Positions 27,082 to 36,439 of a stretch of 64,000 nt of DNA are shown here, in pieces (position 1 is the first letter of the stretch; each line of letters starts with the position of its first letter). The stretch lies in NCBI GenBank assembly GCA_013360465.1, contig JABWBO010000004.1:124001-188000 (forward strand). The letters run 5' to 3'. Source of the stretch: Anaerolineae bacterium (GTDB lineage Bacteria; Chloroflexota; Anaerolineae; Aggregatilineales; Phototrophicaceae). A model generated the notes under the pieces. The model was not told the DNA's origin. It made no database searches and was given only the letters and a program-made list of their open reading frames with translations. The translations under genes were made by a program, and so were the position numbers.

Positions 27082-28322
27082 CCTACGACCTATTTCTGGC
27101 TTGGCGAAGCCTGCGCTCCCGCCCGGTCCAAAGCGGCATCACCCTCCTGATCATCGGTCTGGCAGTCGCTCTACCGCTGGTCGTCCTATCCCTCAGCGAC
27201 GGTGCTAGGCGCGGTATCGTTCGAGCCAGCGATCCCTTCGGGGTGCTGGTGATCGGCGCGAAGGGCAGCGGGCAGCAGCTCGTCCTCAGCACACTGCTCT
27301 TGCAGGGCGCGCCGGTGGGCAATATCCCAACAACCCTGTACACCGAACTTAGGGACGACACCCGTGCAACGCTAGCCGTCCCCATCGCGCTCGGCGACAA
27401 TGTCGGCGGAGCGCGCCTGGTTGGCACGTCCGCCGACCTCCTGGAACTGCGTCCATCTACCACTGAACCGCCAACCTTCCGCATCGTTCAGGGACGTTTC
27501 TTTGAGGCAGCGTTTGAGGCGGTCCTGGGCAGCGCTGCTGCGCAGGCGCTGGGTCTCACTGTCGGCGACACGTTTCTGGCATCACATGGCGTTGCACCGG
27601 GTTTGGAAGAGGATGTCCACGACGAGCCCTATACCATCGTCGGCGTGTTCGATTCAACCTCCAGCCCTTACGACACTGCCGTCTTCGTTTCGCTGGAGAG
27701 CATCTGGCATACGCACGAACATGAGGAAGACGAAAGGCTGTCGGCGTTCGACTATGCCATTGAGCCGACTGAGCCGGAACAGATGATCACTGCGGTACTC
27801 GTCAAGCCTGCCGGATTCATCGAGGCGAATCTGCTGTGGCAGTCATTCTCGACCGGAACTCAGGCTCAGGCGGCGTTTCCTGGACAGGAGCTTGGCGCGC
27901 TCTTCGATCTCTTTGCCCAAGTCGAGCGTATCCTTGGCGCTGTCGGTGGGCTAGTGCTGGTCATCGCGGGGCTGACAGCGTTCCTGTCCCTCTACAATGC
28001 CATCGCCGCGCGCGAGGGTACAATTGCACTCATGCGCGCCCTGGGCTGCAGCCGCACATCCATCTTTCGGGTGGTGATCCTCGAGTCCCTGATCGCAACA
28101 ATCGCCGGTATCATCCTGGGGCAGCTACTCGGGTATGTCACCGCCCTCGTCATCGCCGCGCTGCTGACAGCGCAGTCGGCAATACCAATCCCGGTGCAGT
28201 TCCTGCCCACACAAGCGACGCTGCTTTGGCTCACGCCGCTGTTGCTCGGTGTCGCCGCAGCGATCATCCCGGCAGTCCGGGCATACCGTGTCGAAATCAT
28301 CCAGAAGCTATTCCCAACCTGA
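27078..28322 (+). CDS. FtsX/MacB-type permease
   Basis: A 414-residue permease with one N-terminal helix (about 17-40), a long extracytoplasmic domain (about 45-285) resembling the MacB periplasmic core (GRFFEAAFEAVLGSAAAQALGLTVGD), and three C-terminal helices, the layout of FtsX-domain proteins. ARALGCSRTSIFRVVILESLIA is the usual intracellular motif before the second helix. A histidine/acidic stretch, HTHEHEEDE (about residues 213-221), lies in the extracytoplasmic domain and could bind divalent metal. It overlaps the ATPase (ATGA) and the following TlpA gene (TGATG). Confidence 0.88.
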   Translation: MTYDLFLAWRSLRSRPVQSGITLLIIGLAVALPLVVLSLSDGARRGIVRASDPFGVLVIGAKGSGQQLVLSTLLLQGAPVGNIPTTLYTELRDDTRATLAVPIALGDNVGGARLVGTSADLLELRPSTTEPPTFRIVQGRFFEAAFEAVLGSAAAQALGLTVGDTFLASHGVAPGLEEDVHDEPYTIVGVFDSTSSPYDTAVFVSLESIWHTHEHEEDERLSAFDYAIEPTEPEQMITAVLVKPAGFIEANLLWQSFSTGTQAQAAFPGQELGALFDLFAQVERILGAVGGLVLVIAGLTAFLSLYNAIAAREGTIALMRALGCSRTSIFRVVILESLIATIAGIILGQLLGYVTALVIAALLTAQSAIPIPVQFLPTQATLLWLTPLLLGVAAAIIPAVRAYRVEIIQKLFPT

Positions 28323-28828
28323 TGCGCATGTTCATGATCGCCGCGCTCGTCGTGGTGTTGGCTGGATGCGTGGGAAGGGTTGACAGCCCTGCCCCAGACG
28401 CGATTTCGGAAGAAGAGCCATTTTCCGCCCCAGATTTCTCACTCGCGGACCCGGAGGGTACGCCTGTTCGATTGTCTCAGCAGCGTGGGCGCTGGGTTAT
28501 CCTCAACTTCTGGGCAACATGGTGCGCCCCCTGCGTCGCTGAGATGCCCTTGCTCGCGGCACTGGCTGCCGAGCGCGCTGAAACGCACATCCTGATCGGC
28601 ATCAACGTGCGCGAGGGTCGTGCGGCGGTCGCCAGGTTTGCCGAACAACACCAGCTGGGTTTTCGGCTCCTCGTCGATCCGCCGGACTCGCTGCTCGTGG
28701 ACTACAGCGTAATCGGTCTTCCGCAGACACTCGTCATCAGCCCCGAAGGCGAAATCATCTGGCGTCAGTTCGGACCCGTCGACGGAGAGTCTTTCGGCAC
28801 GCTGCTGGATTCGCTCATTTCAGGCTGA
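28322..28828 (+). CDS. TlpA/ResA-like thioredoxin-fold lipoprotein
   Basis: The 168-aa protein has a lipoprotein signal (VVLAGC), then a thioredoxin-like domain with NFWATWCAPCVAEMP (WCxxC active site) and the cis-Pro in IGLPQTL. It belongs to the TlpA/ResA group, which reduces disulfides outside the membrane. Start ATG 28322 overlaps the permease stop (TGATG). Its place at the end of an operon that begins with a CPFC lipoprotein suggests that it may keep those Cys residues reduced, or help to load a metal; inference. Confidence 0.87.
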   Translation: MRMFMIAALVVVLAGCVGRVDSPAPDAISEEEPFSAPDFSLADPEGTPVRLSQQRGRWVILNFWATWCAPCVAEMPLLAALAAERAETHILIGINVREGRAAVARFAEQHQLGFRLLVDPPDSLLVDYSVIGLPQTLVISPEGEIIWRQFGPVDGESFGTLLDSLISG

Positions 28829-28890
28829 TCGCGTTACATTCGTGGGCATGATTGTGAATCTACGTCAGCATCGCTCAGAGGAAGTATGCC

Positions 28891-29868
28891 ATGCCCTTAT
28901 TTGATCTCTCCTTCCATGAACTACAGCACTACCGTCCCACGCGCGAGGAGATGCCCGACTTCGATGCTTTCTGGTCGGCGACGCTCGCCTATACGCGAGG
29001 CTATGATCTCAACGCCCATTTCGAACCCGTCGATCACGGTTCAAAGGTCTTCAAGACCTACGATGTCACCTTCAACGGCTACGGAGGGCAGCCCGTCAAA
29101 GGTTGGTTCATCCTGCCGGCGCAAACTGAAGGACTGGTCCCCTGCATCGTCATGTATGTGGGCTACGGCGGCGGTCGCGGCTTTTCCTTCGACCATTTCC
29201 AGTGGCCCGCCTGCGGCTATGCACTGCTCCTGATGGACACGCGCGGGCAGGGCAGCACATGGTCGCCCGGCGACACGCCCGACCTGCCGACCGACGGCGC
29301 GAATCCGTTCTTCCCCGGCTTCATGACCCAGGGTATCCTCGACAAGACCACTTACTACTACCGCCGCGTCTTCGCCGATGCAGCGCGCGCCGTTGAGGCG
29401 GCGACTTCGCACCCCCAGGTGGATTCTGGACGAATCGCCATCACCGGCGGCAGCCAGGGCGGCGGCATCACGCTGGCAGCGGCGGCGCTCATGCGCGGTC
29501 ACGTGGCGGCAGCGCTGCCCGATGTGCCCTTCCTGTGCCATTACCGCCGCGCCACGACGCTCATCGATACCGCGCCTTACAACGAGATCACCCGCTACCT
29601 CAAGACTCACCGCGACAAGATCGATGCTGCCTTCACCACCTTGAGCTATTTCGATGGCATGAACTTCGCCGCCCGCGCCGACGCGCCGGCGCTCTTCTCG
29701 GTCGGCTTGATGGACGACATCTGTCCCCCTTCCACCGTCTACGCTGCTTATAACCACTACGCCGGCGACAAGCAGATCGCCATCTACCCCTTCAACAATC
29801 ATGAAGGGGGGCAAAGCTTTCATCATCTGGCGAAGGTGCGCTTCCTGGAGCGACTCTGGGGTGGGTGA
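28891..29868 (+). CDS. Acetylxylan esterase / cephalosporin-C deacetylase (CE7)
   Basis: A 325-residue alpha/beta hydrolase matching carbohydrate esterase family 7. RGQGSTW (oxyanion/structural RGQ), GGSQGGG with nucleophile S188, the late Asp in [10 protein letters not shown] and His in NNHEGGQ (about residue 303) are in order. CE7 enzymes remove acetyl groups from short xylo-oligosaccharides and antibiotics and are normally intracellular; no signal peptide is seen. AGAGGAAG precedes ATG 28891. It lies 62 nt after the TlpA gene but has no functional link to it. A bidirectional terminator follows. Confidence 0.9.
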   Translation: MPLFDLSFHELQHYRPTREEMPDFDAFWSATLAYTRGYDLNAHFEPVDHGSKVFKTYDVTFNGYGGQPVKGWFILPAQTEGLVPCIVMYVGYGGGRGFSFDHFQWPACGYALLLMDTRGQGSTWSPGDTPDLPTDGANPFFPGFMTQGILDKTTYYYRRVFADAARAVEAATSHPQVDSGRIAITGGSQGGGITLAAAALMRGHVAAALPDVPFLCHYRRATTLIDTAPYNEITRYLKTHRDKIDAAFTTLSYFDGMNFAARADAPALFSVGLMDDICPPSTVYAAYNHYAGDKQIAIYPFNNHEGGQSFHHLAKVRFLERLWGG

Positions 29869-29904
29869 TCGAACGCCGCCAAACGGGGGACAAGCAGAAG
29901 AAAA

Positions 29905-29937
29905 CAGAGGACCCGGAGCGCTGTTCCGGGTCCTCTG
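29905..29937. terminator. Terminator between convergent esterase and VOC genes
   Basis: A 13-bp perfect stem (CAGAGGACCCGGA, 7-nt loop, complement). On the minus strand the stem is followed by TTTTCTTC, giving a good intrinsic terminator for the VOC gene; rightward transcription lacks a U-tract. Confidence 0.75.
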
Positions 29938-29944
29938 CTTGAGA

Positions 29945-30316
29945 TCAATGGGTCGAGTAAAGACCAAAGGCGTTGCCCTCGGTGTCCTTCACGGTGGCGT
30001 AGTAGCCCGCCCCCTCCATGTACGTCTTTTCGGTTACGACGACGCCGCCCGCGCCGACGACACGGCTGAGCGCTTCCATCAGGTCCTCCCCGCAGTTGAT
30101 GTAGACGTACATGCCCTTGTCGCTCGGTTCGAAATTCGCCGTCTGGTTGAGCGAGAATCCCGGTCCGCCGGCATCGCCATCGCCGAACAAAGTCGCCGTG
30201 CGCCGCGCGCCGTCGTCGCGAATCTCGGTCGCCTCGAACTGAAACACCGCCCGGTAGAACCGCACTGCACGCTCAATATCCTTGACCGGAACCTCGACCC
30301 AGACAATGCTCGTCAT
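29945..30316 (-). CDS. VOC/glyoxalase-family protein
   Basis: A 123-residue single VOC unit with two beta-alpha-beta-beta-beta motifs: IVWVEVPVKDIERAVRFYRAVF at the start and MYVYINCGEDLMEALSRVVGAGG in the second half, ending in VKDTEGNAFGLYST. Members include glyoxalase I, dioxygenases and antibiotic-binding resistance proteins; specificity cannot be told. GAAAGGAAA precedes ATG 30316. It has its own strong promoter with an overlapping palindrome, suggesting inducible expression. Confidence 0.85.
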   Translation of the reverse strand: MTSIVWVEVPVKDIERAVRFYRAVFQFEATEIRDDGARRTATLFGDGDAGGPGFSLNQTANFEPSDKGMYVYINCGEDLMEALSRVVGAGGVVVTEKTYMEGAGYYATVKDTEGNAFGLYSTH

Positions 30317-30348
30317 CTCACGGTTTCCTTTCTGATTTTAGCGCACAC

Positions 30349-30383
30349 GTTCTATTATAGAACATGTGTACCATCTTCGTCAA
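30349..30383 (-). promoter_or_regulatory. Promoter with overlapping operator palindrome, VOC gene
   Basis: On the minus strand TTGACG (30383-30378), an 18-bp spacer and a perfect TATAAT (30359-30354) form a strong promoter. The 15-bp palindrome GTTCTATTATAGAAC (30349-30363) is centred on the -10, as a repressor site would be. The -35 overlaps the last codons of the O-methyltransferase gene. Confidence 0.6.
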
Positions 30384-31069
30384 GCGCGACCATCATAACT
30401 CGTATCGATCACGTAAGCCAGCACCATCCCGTCATAGCCCTTGCCGTCTACCGTCTGAAGCACTGTCGCGCTCAGGCGCGGTTCCGCCGCCAGCCAATCC
30501 ATCGCCCGGCGGATTCCCTGTACACTCGCATCATCGATCTGTCTATCGATCACCTTGCCCTGTCTGACGACATTGTCGATGATGATCAGCCCGCCGGCGC
30601 GCGTCAGACGCAGCGACCAGTCCAGGTACACCGCCGTGCTGGCTTTGTCGGCATCGATGAAGACCAGATCAAACGGCGCAGCGCCTTCCGCTGCCAGCGC
30701 GGGCAGCAGATCATGCGCGCTGCCGTTTCGCACCTCTACACGGTCCGCCAGCCCTGCCCGCTTCATATTTTCGCGCGCCGCATCGGCATGTCGGGAATCG
30801 ACTTCCAGCGTGATCAGCCGTCCGCCCGGAGCCAGCGCCCGCGCCAGCCAAACCGTGCTGTAGCCGCCCAGCGTACCGATCTCCAGGATACGCCCAGCAT
30901 TCAACAGACGCCCCAGCATCCAGAGGAATTTCCCCTGGGTCGGCGACACTTGAATCGGCGGCAGCCCGGCAGCGTCCGATGCCGCCTGAACGGCATTCAG
31001 CACTGCATCGGGCGGCAGCAGCAGTTGGCTGAAATAGGCGTCCACCCGTGTCCACATGCCCTGAGTCAT
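30380..31069 (-). CDS. SAM-dependent O-methyltransferase (family 3, caffeoyl-CoA-OMT-like)
   Basis: A 229-aa class I methyltransferase. ILEIGTLGGYSTVWLARAL is the SAM-binding motif I, ITLEVDSRHAD the acidic ribose loop, and DLVFIDADKASTAVYLDW together with IIIDNVVRQGKV give the metal-binding Asp/Asn residues of catechol-type O-methyltransferases. The acceptor is probably a small hydroxylated aromatic, not determinable further. CTGGAG lies 6 nt before ATG 31069. It is separated from trpB2 by a terminator and followed at once by the VOC promoter. Confidence 0.88.
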   Translation of the reverse strand: MTQGMWTRVDAYFSQLLLPPDAVLNAVQAASDAAGLPPIQVSPTQGKFLWMLGRLLNAGRILEIGTLGGYSTVWLARALAPGGRLITLEVDSRHADAARENMKRAGLADRVEVRNGSAHDLLPALAAEGAAPFDLVFIDADKASTAVYLDWSLRLTRAGGLIIIDNVVRQGKVIDRQIDDASVQGIRRAMDWLAAEPRLSATVLQTVDGKGYDGMVLAYVIDTSYDGRA

Positions 31070-31093
31070 CTTATCTCCAGTCCAGGAAAAAAT

Positions 31094-31122
31094 CGGGGCA
31101 TGACGCGCCGCGCCATGCCCCG
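31094..31122 (-). terminator. Rho-independent terminator of trpB2
   Basis: CGGGGCATG (31094-31102) pairs with CATGCCCCG (31114-31122), and the arms extend inward with GC pairs. In the minus direction the stem is followed by a run of six T. Confidence 0.85.
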
Positions 31123-31158
31123 TTCACACGCCATGATTCCGCAGTCGGATTCAGCGGC

Positions 31159-32529
31159 TCACGCCTCGACGATCGGCAGCGACGCCATCGCCGCGTCGAT
31201 ATCTTCCTGCGGGTATTCGTAGTTCTCCAGCCTGCCGCCGAGGTACGCTTCGTACGCCGCCATGTCGAAATGACCATGCCCGCACAGGTTGAACAGGATC
31301 GTCCGCGCCTCGCCCTTCTGCTTGGCATCCAGCGCCTCGCGGATCACCTGCGCGATGGCGTGCGACGGCTCCGGCGCAGGGACGATACCCTCGGATTTCG
31401 CGAAGCGAAGCGCGGCATCGAACGTGTCCAGCTGCGGCACAGAGACGGCTTCGATGATGCCCTGGTCATAGAGTTCGCAGACGATGCTCGCCATACCATG
31501 ATAACGCAGCCCACCGGCATGGAACGGCGGCGGCACGAACTGCGCGCCGAGCGTATACATCTTCACCATCGGAGCCATACCGGCAGTATCGCCGAAGTCG
31601 TAGGCATATCTGCCGCGCGTCAGGCTGGGGCACGCCGCCGGTTCAACCGCGACGATGCGCACATTCTTGCCCTTCTTCAGCTTCTCGTGGACGAAGGTCA
31701 GCCCGATGCCGGCGAAGTTGCTGCCCCCGCCAACACAGCCGACCACCACATCGGGGTAGTCGCCCGTCATCTCCAACTGCTGAAGCGCCTCCTGCCCGAT
31801 CACCGTCTGGTGCATCAGCACGTGATTGAGTACCGAGCCGAGGGCGTATTTGTATTTACCGCCACTGGTCGCCGCCGCCTCGACCGCCTCGCTGATGGCG
31901 ATGCCGAGCGAGCCGGTACTGTCCGGGTGCTGCGCCAGGATGCTCCGCCCGGCGTTGGTGTTCTCTGAGGGGCTGGCGTACACTGTCGAGCCGAAGGTCT
32001 GCATCATCACCCGACGATACGGCTTCTGCTGGTAGCTCACCTTGACCATGTAGACGACGCATTCCAGCCCAAAGAAGGTACACGCCTGTGAAAGCGCCGT
32101 CCCCCACTGTCCCGCCCCGGTCTCCGTCGTCAAGCCCTGAACACCCTCCGCCTTGTTGTAGTATGCCTGCGGCGCGGCGGTGTTCAGCTTGTGGCTCCCA
32201 CTCGGCGAGACACCTTCGTACTTGTAGTAGATCTTCGCAGGGGTATCCAGCGCCTTCTCCAGCCGCCTGGCGCGCAGCAGCGGCGTCGGACGCCACAGCT
32301 TATAGATCTCGCGCACCTCATCAGGAATCTCGATGCGCTGCTCCTGGCTGACTTCCTGCCCGATCAGCGCCATCGGGAACAGCGGAGCCAGATCAGCGGG
32401 TCCGACCGGCTGCTTGGTCCCCGGATGCAGCACTGGCGGCAGCGGGCGCGGCAGGTCTGGCTGAACGTTGTACCAATGAGTTGGGATCGCGGACTGCGGA
32501 AGGTCAAAGCGAATTGGTTGATCTGGCAT
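31159..32529 (-). CDS. trpB2: TrpB2-type tryptophan synthase beta chain
   Basis: A 456-aa PLP enzyme of the TrpB2 class, which condenses indole with serine (or phosphoserine-type substrates) independently of TrpA. The PLP lysine is in [22 protein letters not shown] and [16 protein letters not shown] (phosphate-binding loop) are diagnostic, and the 450-residue length with the N-terminal extension distinguishes TrpB2 from TrpB1 (about 400). ATG 32529 is chosen for the GGGGAG 7 nt upstream; the frame runs 16 codons further. No other trp gene is nearby, as is usual for orphan trpB2. Confidence 0.93.
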   Translation of the reverse strand: MPDQPIRFDLPQSAIPTHWYNVQPDLPRPLPPVLHPGTKQPVGPADLAPLFPMALIGQEVSQEQRIEIPDEVREIYKLWRPTPLLRARRLEKALDTPAKIYYKYEGVSPSGSHKLNTAAPQAYYNKAEGVQGLTTETGAGQWGTALSQACTFFGLECVVYMVKVSYQQKPYRRVMMQTFGSTVYASPSENTNAGRSILAQHPDSTGSLGIAISEAVEAAATSGGKYKYALGSVLNHVLMHQTVIGQEALQQLEMTGDYPDVVVGCVGGGSNFAGIGLTFVHEKLKKGKNVRIVAVEPAACPSLTRGRYAYDFGDTAGMAPMVKMYTLGAQFVPPPFHAGGLRYHGMASIVCELYDQGIIEAVSVPQLDTFDAALRFAKSEGIVPAPEPSHAIAQVIREALDAKQKGEARTILFNLCGHGHFDMAAYEAYLGGRLENYEYPQEDIDAAMASLPIVEA

Positions 32530-32592
32530 AACAGACTCCCCAGATGCAGGATGACGACACAGGTTGAAAAACAGCACTAGCAGAGATTACGG

Positions 32593-32620
32593 ATTATATC
32601 CTGTCGGCGTGACGGCGCAA
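32593..32620 (-). promoter_or_regulatory. Putative trpB2 promoter
   Basis: A perfect TATAAT (minus strand 32598-32593) lies 16 bp downstream of TTGCGC (32620-32615), in the gap between recD2 and trpB2 and about 65 nt before the chosen ATG. Confidence 0.5.
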
Positions 32621-32625
32621 CGCGC

Positions 32626-34818
32626 TTATCCTCGCCCGCGCAGACGCGCTCGCAGCCCGCTGAAACGCTCCGTCACCCGGTCATTGCTGATGGCAATCGC
32701 CACCGCCTTGCGGCTGCCAACCAGCACCACCATCTGCCGGGCACGAGTCACGGCAGTGTACAGCAGGTTGCGCTGAAGCATGATGTAGTGCTGTGTCAGC
32801 ACCGGCATCACCACGACCGGATATTCTGATCCCTGGCTGCGGTGGGTGCTGATGCAGTAGGCATGGATCAGCTGCTCGACTTGCTGGAACTCGTACTGCA
32901 CCGAATTGCCATCGAATTCGACGGAGACGCCGTATTCCCGGTCGATCTCGTCCACATAGCCGATGTCGCCGTTGAAAACATCCAGTTCGTAGTTATTCTT
33001 GGTCTGCATGACTTTGTCGCCAACGCGCAGCACCCTGCCGCCCGCTTTGGTTTCCGGCGTGCCGCGCGCCGGGTTGAGCGCGCCCTGAAGCATGGCGTTG
33101 AGCGCATCGACGCCGGCGGGTCCGCGATACATCGGCGCGATCACCTGCACCTCGCGCAGCGGATCGATGCCGAAGCGCTTGGGCAGGCGGTTGATCACGA
33201 TATCGACGATCAGGTCGCCGGTCTGTTCCGGGTCTTCCGCGCCAAAGAAGTAGAAATCACTGCCGTTGTTGTCCAGGATCGGCTGTTCGCCGGAATTGAT
33301 ACGATGCGCGTTGGCGATGATCATGCTGCCGGCTTCCTGGCGAAAGATCGTCTTCAGGCGCGTCACCTGGGCTGCCCCGCTTTCGATCACGTCGTGCAGC
33401 ACATTGCCCGCGCCGACGCTCGGCAGCTGATCGACATCGCCCACCAGCATCAGATGCGCTTCCGGCTTCAAAGCGCGCAGCACGGCGTCGAACAGCATCA
33501 GATCGAGCATCGATGTTTCGTCCAGCACCAGCACATCGACATCCAGTGGGTTGGTCTCGTCGTAGAGGAATTCGCCGGTATCCGGGAAAAAGCCGAGCAG
33601 ACGGTGGATGGTCATCGCCGGACACCCGGTGGCTTCGCTCAGGCGCTTGGCGGCGCGCCCGGTCGGCGATGCCAGGGCGAAGCTCGCCTCCAGCGAGTCC
33701 AGGGCGTGAATGACGATCTTCAGCGTGGTGGTCTTGCCTGTGCCGGGTCCGCCGGTCAGCACCGTCACCTTGTGCAGCAGCGCCGCCGCCGCCGCATCGC
33801 GCTGCTGGTTCGTCAGCGCCAGATCATGCTCCCGTTCCAGCGAGCGCAGCAGTCCGGTATCCAGTGCCGACTCCGTCTTGGTCGCCAGCGGCGACTGGGA
33901 ACCGGCAAGCCGCCTCAGGAGCTGCGCGGCGTTGGTCTCCGCCTCGTAGAATTCCGGCGTGTAGATCGCCGCTTCGTCGCTCTGGGCGTCGCCTTCAACC
34001 ATCAGATATCCCTGGAAGACCTGTTCGGCGATGATCTGTTTGATGAGCGACTCGTTGCTGCCGATGGCGAGCGCCTCGCCCGCCCGGCGGATCAGCTCGC
34101 CGCGCGGCAGGTAGACGTGTCCGTCGAACGCCGCCTGATTCAGCGTGTAGCGCAGCCCGGCGCGGATGCGGTTCGGATCGTCCGCCGCCACGCCCAGCCC
34201 GCGCGCCACCGCATCGGCGCGCACGAATCCATAGCCGTACACATCGTCGGCGAGCGTGTAGGGATTCCCCCGCACGGTCTTCGGGGCATCGGTCCCCATG
34301 TATTTGACGATGCGCGCCGCCATCGCCCCGGAAATGCCGATCCCCTGAAGTTCGATCAGCGCGCGCCGGCTGTCCTGTCCGTCGCGCCATGCCATGACCA
34401 GCTTCTCCGCCAGGTCACGCTTCAGTCCCGGCACATCGAAGACCCGGTTGGGGTTGTGATCCAGCGTGCGCAGAGCATCCTTGCCCAGGAAGCGGACGAT
34501 CTTCTCCGCCGTCTTCGGACCGATTCCCTTGACCAGCCCGCCGCCCAGATAGGCGATCAGTCCTTCGCGCGAACTGGGCGCGGCGGGGACGCAGGTCTCG
34601 GCTTTGAACTGCCGCCCATATTTCGGGTTTTCCACCCATGCGCCGGTGAATTCCAGGTCTTCCCCCGTCGTGATCGGCGGCAGCGTGCCGACCACGACGA
34701 CCATGCCATCGATCTTAGGTTGGGAATGCAGCGGGTCGGCTTTCAGGGTCAGCACCGTATAGCCGTTATCCGGGTTATTGAAGGTGATTCGTTCCACGTG
34801 TCCGCGTAAAGTATCCAT
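32626..34818 (-). CDS. recD2: RecD2-type ATP-dependent DNA helicase
   Basis: A 730-aa SF1B 5'-3' helicase found in bacteria lacking RecBC partners. The N-terminal part has an OB-like region and a helix-hairpin-helix set (GLVKGIGPKTAEKIVRFLG). The motor begins at LTGGPGTGKTTTLKIV (Walker A), followed by SPTGRAAKRLSEATG, VLDETSMLDL (motif II), LVGDVDQLPSVGAG (motif III), and near the C-terminus AYCISTHRSQGSEYPVVV and YTAVTRARQMVVLVG (motifs V and VI). It acts in DNA repair and lagging-strand processing. Its promoter probably lies in the 97-nt divergent gap with malQ. Confidence 0.95.
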   Translation of the reverse strand: MDTLRGHVERITFNNPDNGYTVLTLKADPLHSQPKIDGMVVVVGTLPPITTGEDLEFTGAWVENPKYGRQFKAETCVPAAPSSREGLIAYLGGGLVKGIGPKTAEKIVRFLGKDALRTLDHNPNRVFDVPGLKRDLAEKLVMAWRDGQDSRRALIELQGIGISGAMAARIVKYMGTDAPKTVRGNPYTLADDVYGYGFVRADAVARGLGVAADDPNRIRAGLRYTLNQAAFDGHVYLPRGELIRRAGEALAIGSNESLIKQIIAEQVFQGYLMVEGDAQSDEAAIYTPEFYEAETNAAQLLRRLAGSQSPLATKTESALDTGLLRSLEREHDLALTNQQRDAAAAALLHKVTVLTGGPGTGKTTTLKIVIHALDSLEASFALASPTGRAAKRLSEATGCPAMTIHRLLGFFPDTGEFLYDETNPLDVDVLVLDETSMLDLMLFDAVLRALKPEAHLMLVGDVDQLPSVGAGNVLHDVIESGAAQVTRLKTIFRQEAGSMIIANAHRINSGEQPILDNNGSDFYFFGAEDPEQTGDLIVDIVINRLPKRFGIDPLREVQVIAPMYRGPAGVDALNAMLQGALNPARGTPETKAGGRVLRVGDKVMQTKNNYELDVFNGDIGYVDEIDREYGVSVEFDGNSVQYEFQQVEQLIHAYCISTHRSQGSEYPVVVMPVLTQHYIMLQRNLLYTAVTRARQMVVLVGSRKAVAIAISNDRVTERFSGLRARLRGRG

Positions 34819-34852
34819 CCGCGCCTTGGTAGTTTTCGTCGGTCTGCACGAA

Positions 34853-34898
34853 ACTATAGTATAGCCGACAGAGGTTGTGATATGTTACGCGCATATCA
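34853..34898. promoter_or_regulatory. Divergent recD2/malQ control region with a spaced dyad
   Basis: ACTATAGTATAG (34854-34865) contains -10-like hexamers on both strands. TGATATG (34878-34884) and CATATCA (34892-34898) form a perfect dyad with a 7-nt centre, ending just before the malQ ribosome site, so a bound protein or RNA hairpin could limit malQ expression. No clear -35 is visible. Confidence 0.35.
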
Positions 34899-34915
34899 TG
34901 AAAGGACATGGTCTC

Positions 34916-36439
34916 ATGACACTCTTTCCGCGCGCCAGCGGGATTCTCCTTCATCCGACATCGCTGCCCGGTCGCTATGGCATCGGCGATCTCGGAGCCT
35001 GGGCATACAAGTTCGTGGACTGGCTGCACAGCGCCCACCAGTCGATCTGGCAGGTGCTGCCGCTCGGTCCCACGAGCTATGGCGACTCGCCGTATCAGGC
35101 GCTTTCGGCGATGGCGGGCAATCCGAACCTGATCAGCCTGGACATGCTGATCGATGTCGGATGGCTGAGTCAGGCGGATGTCGCCGACAAACCGCCCTTC
35201 CCGGAGGATCACGTCGATTTCGGCTGGATCATCCCCTGGCGCGCGGCGGTGCTGCGCAAAGCCTATGACGGTTTCGCCCGCCGTGCCAGCAAGGCGCATG
35301 TTGATGCGTTTCGCGCCTGGGGCAGCAAGAACGCTCATTGGCTGGAAGATTATGCGCTGTTCATGGCGCTCAAGAACGCGCATGGCGGCAAACCCTGGAC
35401 GGAGTGGGATGAAGCGCTGGCGCTGCGCGACCGCGACGCCCTGATCGACGCGGAAAAGCGGCTGGGCAAGGAACTTGACCTGTACCGTTTTCAGCAGTGG
35501 GTCTTCGCTGAACAATGGGCGGCGCTGCGCGCTTACACCCATTCAAAAGGCATCCGCTTCGTCGGCGACATTCCGATTTTCGTCGCCCACGACAGCAGCG
35601 ATGTCTGGGCAAACCCTCATCTGTTCGCCCTCGATCCCAAAGGCAAGCCGATCACGCAGGCGGGCGTGCCGCCGGATTATTTCTCCGAAGATGGTCAGCT
35701 CTGGGGCAACCCGCATTACCGCTGGGAGGTGATGGCGAAGGATGGCTATCACTGGTGGATTCGCCGCTTCCAGGCGCAGCTTGAACAGGTAGACCTGCTG
35801 CGAATCGACCACTTCCGGGGCTTCGAGGGCTACTGGGCGGTCCCCGGCAGCGCCAGGACCGCCCGTGTCGGCGAATGGATCAAGGGTCCCGGTCTGCCAT
35901 TCTTCCGCGCCGTCGAATCCGCCCTGGGGGCGCTGCCGATCATCGCCGAAGACCTGGGCGTGATCACCCCGGAAGTGGATGCCATCCGCCTGGCGCTCAA
36001 CCTGCCGGGCATGAAGGTACTCCAGTTTGCCTTCGGCGAAAGCACCGGCGACGCCAAATTCCTGCCCCATAACCACGTCGAAAACTGCATCGTCTACACC
36101 GGCACGCACGACAACAACACGACCTTCGGCTGGTACATCACCGACGAGAGCGGTGACGAAGCGCGCGATCATCTGATGCGCTACGTCGATCGCGATTACC
36201 GCACCATCGAGCCGCACTGGGATATGATCCGCCTCGCCTGGGCGTCGGTGGGGCACACGGCAGTTACCCCCTTGCAGGATATCCTGGGGCTGGGGCGCGA
36301 GGCGCGCATGAACACACCCGGCAAGCCCTATGGCAACTGGCAGTGGCGCTTCACGCCCGACATGCTGGAAGGTCCGGCGCGGGGGCGGCTGGCGGCGCTA
36401 ACCCGCCTGTATGACCGCGCGGAGGTCCCGCATACGTAA
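34916..36439 (+). CDS. malQ: 4-alpha-glucanotransferase
   Basis: A 507-residue GH77 amylomaltase that transfers alpha-1,4-glucan segments between maltodextrins in the cytoplasm. Family features in order are SGILLHPTSLPGRYGIGDLG, KGIRFVGDIPIFVAHDS, the nucleophile Asp in LLRIDHFRGFEGYWAVP, the acid/base Glu in IIAEDLGVITPEV and the third Asp in TGTHDNNTT. ATG 34916 has AAAGGA 9 nt upstream; upstream ATG and GTG codons lack one. With the secreted pullulanase at 42.7 kb it would complete breakdown of alpha-glucans, although the two are not in one operon. Confidence 0.95.
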   Translation: MTLFPRASGILLHPTSLPGRYGIGDLGAWAYKFVDWLHSAHQSIWQVLPLGPTSYGDSPYQALSAMAGNPNLISLDMLIDVGWLSQADVADKPPFPEDHVDFGWIIPWRAAVLRKAYDGFARRASKAHVDAFRAWGSKNAHWLEDYALFMALKNAHGGKPWTEWDEALALRDRDALIDAEKRLGKELDLYRFQQWVFAEQWAALRAYTHSKGIRFVGDIPIFVAHDSSDVWANPHLFALDPKGKPITQAGVPPDYFSEDGQLWGNPHYRWEVMAKDGYHWWIRRFQAQLEQVDLLRIDHFRGFEGYWAVPGSARTARVGEWIKGPGLPFFRAVESALGALPIIAEDLGVITPEVDAIRLALNLPGMKVLQFAFGESTGDAKFLPHNHVENCIVYTGTHDNNTTFGWYITDESGDEARDHLMRYVDRDYRTIEPHWDMIRLAWASVGHTAVTPLQDILGLGREARMNTPGKPYGNWQWRFTPDMLEGPARGRLAALTRLYDRAEVPHT

